Position numbers and translations under genes: made by a program
Part shown: positions 43,765 to 45,478 of the stretch, in pieces
Layout of the letters: each line of letters begins with the position of its first letter
Numbering within the stretch: position 1 is the stretch's first letter
DNA from: Flavobacteriales bacterium
GTDB lineage: Bacteria; Bacteroidota; Bacteroidia; NS11-12g; UBA955
Reading direction: 5' to 3'
Length of the DNA stretch: 45,478 nucleotides
Assembly (NCBI GenBank): GCA_002737625.1
Contig: NSIB01000004.1
Location: 1-45,478 of the forward strand
Notes under the pieces: model-generated
What the model was told of the DNA's origin: nothing
Database searches by the model: none
Seen by the model: only the letters and a program-made list of their open reading frames with translations

Positions 43765-43837
43765 AGCGGGAGACGAGGCTCGAACTCGCGACCTACAGCT
43801 TGGAAGGCTGTCGCTCTACCAACTGAGCTACTCCCGC
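43765..43837 (-). tRNA. tRNA-Gly (anticodon TCC)
   Basis: Minus strand: acceptor GCGGGAG/CTCCCGC with discriminator T, D-arm TAGCTCAGTTGGTAGAGC, anticodon arm ACAGC-CTTCCAA-GCTGT (anticodon TCC), T-arm CGAGTTCGAGCCTCG. CCA is not encoded. Confidence 0.95.
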
Positions 43838-43843
43838 ATTTTT

Positions 43844-43981
43844 GATATAAAAGTGTAGTGGGGGCAAGTGGACTCGAACCACTGGACCCGAAGGAGCGGA
43901 TTTACAGTCCGCCGCAATTGCCGCTATGCGATGCCCCCAATAAATCCAGGGTCTCCCCACAATCGGTTGCACTTTTATATC
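43844..43981. repeat. 12-bp inverted repeat enclosing tRNA-Tyr
   Basis: GATATAAAAGTG at 43844-43855 and its perfect reverse complement CACTTTTATATC at 43970-43981 flank tRNA-Tyr. In the precursor RNA the arms can pair into a stem with the tRNA looped out, 3 nt from its 3' end and 31 nt from its 5' end. Confidence 0.75.
43859..43938 (-). tRNA. tRNA-Tyr (anticodon GTA)
   Basis: An 80-nt class II tRNA: acceptor GGGGGCA/TGCCCCC with discriminator A, anticodon arm GCGGA-CTGTAAA-TCCGC (anticodon GTA), a variable arm (TCCTTCGGG) and T-arm AGTGGTTCGAGTCCACT. CCA is not encoded. Confidence 0.95.
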
Positions 43982-43984
43982 TTG

Positions 43985-44057
<73 letters not shown>

Positions 44058-44108
44058 CTTTAACCTTAAGAACGCGTGTGACCGAAGCCACTATCCCAAA
44101 AAGGACTG

Positions 44109-44139
44109 CAAAAATAGTACTTATTTATGAATTGACAAA
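44109..44139 (-). promoter_or_regulatory. main promoter of the tRNA-tuf-rpoBC operon (TTTG-N19-TATTTTTG)
   Basis: On the minus strand, TTTG (44136-44139), exactly 19 nt spacing, then TATTTTTG (44109-44116): a perfect match to the Bacteroidota -33/-7 consensus. It lies about 50 nt before tRNA-Thr(TGT) and is the best promoter in the window, as expected for a strongly expressed operon. Confidence 0.82.
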
Positions 44140-44241
44140 CCCTTCTTGCATTTTTTGCACATAAATTTTACTGTCCATTTCTTCCATCCTCCAAAAATAC
44201 CATTTACTCAAATCCTAAACCGCCCTCAACAATTTCTGTTA

Positions 44242-44249
44242 TACCTTTG
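44242..44249 (+). promoter_or_regulatory. -7 box TACCTTTG before the DUF4340-like gene
   Basis: Exact TAnnTTTG match ending 6 nt before ATG 44256. It is divergent from the tRNA-tuf promoter; the 198-nt region between holds only these two promoters. Confidence 0.5.
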
Positions 44250-44255
44250 TGACTT

Positions 44256-45290
44256 ATGCAAAAACGCATCCTTATTGCTGCAACCATCTTGGTCTCTGCC
44301 CTCTTCATTGCCTTTGTGTTTTGGCGTAATATCAATAGTACTACCGCTATTTCCCACGACTTATTTGCGCTCAAATCGCCACAGAGAGTCACCAAAATCA
44401 CCTTTTCTCCGAACAATACAAAACTCCCCTTCCTTTCCATAGAAAAAATCAATGATCATTGGATTGTTCGAACAGAAACTCAATCTTTCCCTGCCGATAC
44501 ACACGCAATTCATGAATTACTCTACTGGGCAATGCCACAATTACAAGTAAAATGCCCCGTAGCCGACGCCTCAAAAGAAACCGTAACTAAAGATATCGCC
44601 CTAAACGGCACCAAAGTCATCTTTTCAAAAGACAATAAAGAAGTACATACTCTATACGTAGGATTCCCCACACCCACCCAAGACGCTACCTATATGTATT
44701 TCCCCGGCACGGAACGACCCTGCGAAATCACAGTACCCGGCTTTATTGGCTACCTCACACCCTATTTCAATACCAATATTCAACTCTGGAGGTCGATGTT
44801 TATGATCGATGCGTCCGTATCAGACATCAACTCAATAAAAGTCACTTATCCCAATCAGCCCCAAGAATCTTTTATGATCACTCAGGTCCATGACCGTATT
44901 GAATTAAAAAACCTAAACAACCAACCCATTGCCGCCAACCAAAGCTTAATCGCGGGGTATTTGGAGTTGTCCAAGACGCTCGCCCGCGAAGCGGGCGAGC
45001 CAGCCGTTATTAACAACAGCGACCTCGCAGTGAAAAAAATCACACAATCCCAACCCGTAGTAGTTTTCGAATACACCTTCACTTCTAAAGCCGCCAAAAC
45101 CATTACCATCTATCCCATGGACATTACCGCCGGCGAAACCTATAGCATGGAAGAAAAAAATGGAAAACTCAAAACCAAAGAAACCAATATTTACTGGGCC
45201 AAGGAATCGGGCGACCCTCTATTATGGGTGATACAAGATATTATATTACACAACCGTCTCAAAAAATTAAGCGATTTCACAAACCATTAA
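44256..45290 (+). CDS. DUF4340-like membrane-anchored protein
   Basis: The 344-residue protein has an N-terminal signal-anchor (RILIAATILVSALFIAFVFW, about 4-23) and an extracytoplasmic part with the pattern I associate with DUF4340-type proteins: PQRVTKITFSPN, then YVGFPTPTQDATYMYFPG, ITVPGFIGYLTPYFN and LWRSMFMIDASVSDINSIKVTYP. Relatives in some bacteria lie beside gliding or ABC-transport genes (GldG type), but no such gene is here. Function is unknown. A 23-base GC-rich palindrome (44978-45000) lies in frame and encodes LAREAGE. The gene is divergent from the tRNA-tuf operon. Confidence 0.75.
   Translation: MQKRILIAATILVSALFIAFVFWRNINSTTAISHDLFALKSPQRVTKITFSPNNTKLPFLSIEKINDHWIVRTETQSFPADTHAIHELLYWAMPQLQVKCPVADASKETVTKDIALNGTKVIFSKDNKEVHTLYVGFPTPTQDATYMYFPGTERPCEITVPGFIGYLTPYFNTNIQLWRSMFMIDASVSDINSIKVTYPNQPQESFMITQVHDRIELKNLNNQPIAANQSLIAGYLELSKTLAREAGEPAVINNSDLAVKKITQSQPVVVFEYTFTSKAAKTITIYPMDITAGETYSMEEKNGKLKTKETNIYWAKESGDPLLWVIQDIILHNRLKKLSDFTNH
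44978..45000. repeat. palindrome GCTCGCCCGC-GAA-GCGGGCGAGC inside the DUF4340-like gene
   Basis: Perfect 10-bp inverted repeat around GAA, 20 of 23 bases outside the loop being paired and nearly all stem bases G or C, in an AT-rich gene. It has the GCGAAGC core shared with the other two palindromes, and looks like a REP-type unit. Confidence 0.75.
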
Positions 45291-45356
45291 TATTGATTCC
45301 TTCGAACCTATTTTCCCCCGTTATACAAATTCATCCAACCCAACCCCAATCAAAAA

Positions 45357-45478
45357 GTGAAATTTCAGTTTTCCATTGCCGGTGCCGTTCTCGGCCTCAC
45401 AACTTCAGGGCCCACAGGCGCAGTTATAGGTTTTCTCGTTGGTATGTATATCGATTTTGTAAACACCCCTGAAAGCCC
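45357..45478 (+). CDS. start of a possible TerB/DnaJ-type protein, cut by window edge
   Basis: A frame starting at GTG 45357 reads VKFQFSIAGAVLGLTTSGPTGAVIGFLVGMYIDFV and is open to the window end. This Gly/Ala-rich hydrophobic N-terminus resembles that of Bacteroidota TerB/DjlA-like proteins (pattern GGxxGxxxGGxxGAxxGFxxGxxxD). Only about 40 residues are visible and the start is not ATG, so the call is tentative. The track's ORF 45224..45472 is in another frame and is taken as a shadow. Confidence 0.4.
   Translation, partial: MKFQFSIAGAVLGLTTSGPTGAVIGFLVGMYIDFVNTPES

Noticed and set aside
45224-45472. 82-residue ORF at the window end
   Set aside because: It overlaps the end of the DUF4340-like gene in another frame; the GTG frame at 45357 gives a more protein-like sequence.

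Overview
The window comes from a chromosome of the phylum Bacteroidota. The lower taxon cannot be fixed from sequence alone. The evidence is: promoters of the TTTG/TAnnTTTG type, A-rich starts without Shine-Dalgarno sequences, phylum-typical families (DUF4199, BatA, a ComEC without a metallo-beta-lactamase domain, an Mrp without the CxxC pair), and the tRNA-tuf-tRNA-secE-nusG-rplKAJL-rpoBC order. Base composition looks uniform. I see no prophage, insertion sequence, CRISPR array or rRNA gene. No gap longer than 300 bases lacks a gene or tRNA.

Layout. 1-4.8 kb (+): end of a membrane protein, an SPFH/band 7 protein, a DUF3050 protein that carries a plausible di-iron ligand set, a periplasmic GH37 trehalase and a family 2 glycosyltransferase. 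4.8-10.6 kb (-): a metallo-beta-lactamase/rhodanese fusion, TatD nuclease, an enoyl-CoA hydratase-like enzyme, ComEC and an acidic hypothetical. 10.6-12.4 kb (+): thymidine kinase and NhaA. 12.4-14.9 kb (-): small membrane protein, Mrp, Nfu-like scaffold and a large membrane protein, probably an Fe-S cluster operon. 15-19.5 kb (+): RsmI-like methylase, an alpha-oxoamine synthase family acyltransferase (serine palmitoyltransferase or cysteate acyltransferase type), a helix-hairpin-helix protein, acyl-CoA dehydrogenase and ribosomal protein S21. 19.5-29.1 kb (-): Xer recombinase, RidA-like protein, WD40 propeller, saccharopine dehydrogenase-like protein, SpoU methyltransferase, and a tightly overlapping four-gene unit (deoxynucleoside kinase, BatA-like von Willebrand A protein, dihydroorotase-like pseudoenzyme, DUF4199 protein). 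29.2-31 kb (+): an ABC exporter, separated from rpoC by a 21-bp-stem hairpin. 31.2-44.1 kb (-): the information-processing operon, transcribed from a perfect consensus promoter at 44.1 kb through four tRNAs, tuf, tRNA-Trp, secE, nusG, rplK, rplA, rplJ, rplL, an attenuator-like hairpin, rpoB and rpoC. 44.2 kb to the end (+): a DUF4340-like protein and the start of a possible TerB/DnaJ-type protein.

Most notable observations: (1) at seven genes the start codon lies exactly 4 nt after a TAnnTTTG (or one-mismatch) -7 box, which implies leaderless mRNAs; this also corrects several start codons in the ORF track. (2) The dihydroorotase homologue lacks the metal-binding histidines and is translationally coupled to a vWA protein. 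(3) GC-rich palindromes with a GCGAAGC core sit inside three unrelated genes. (4) The DUF3050 protein has ligand spacing like haem-oxygenase-like di-iron oxidases. (5) A 12-bp inverted repeat encloses tRNA-Tyr in the precursor RNA. No wholly new multi-gene system is proven; the strongest candidate is the kinase-BatA-pseudo-dihydroorotase-DUF4199 unit.
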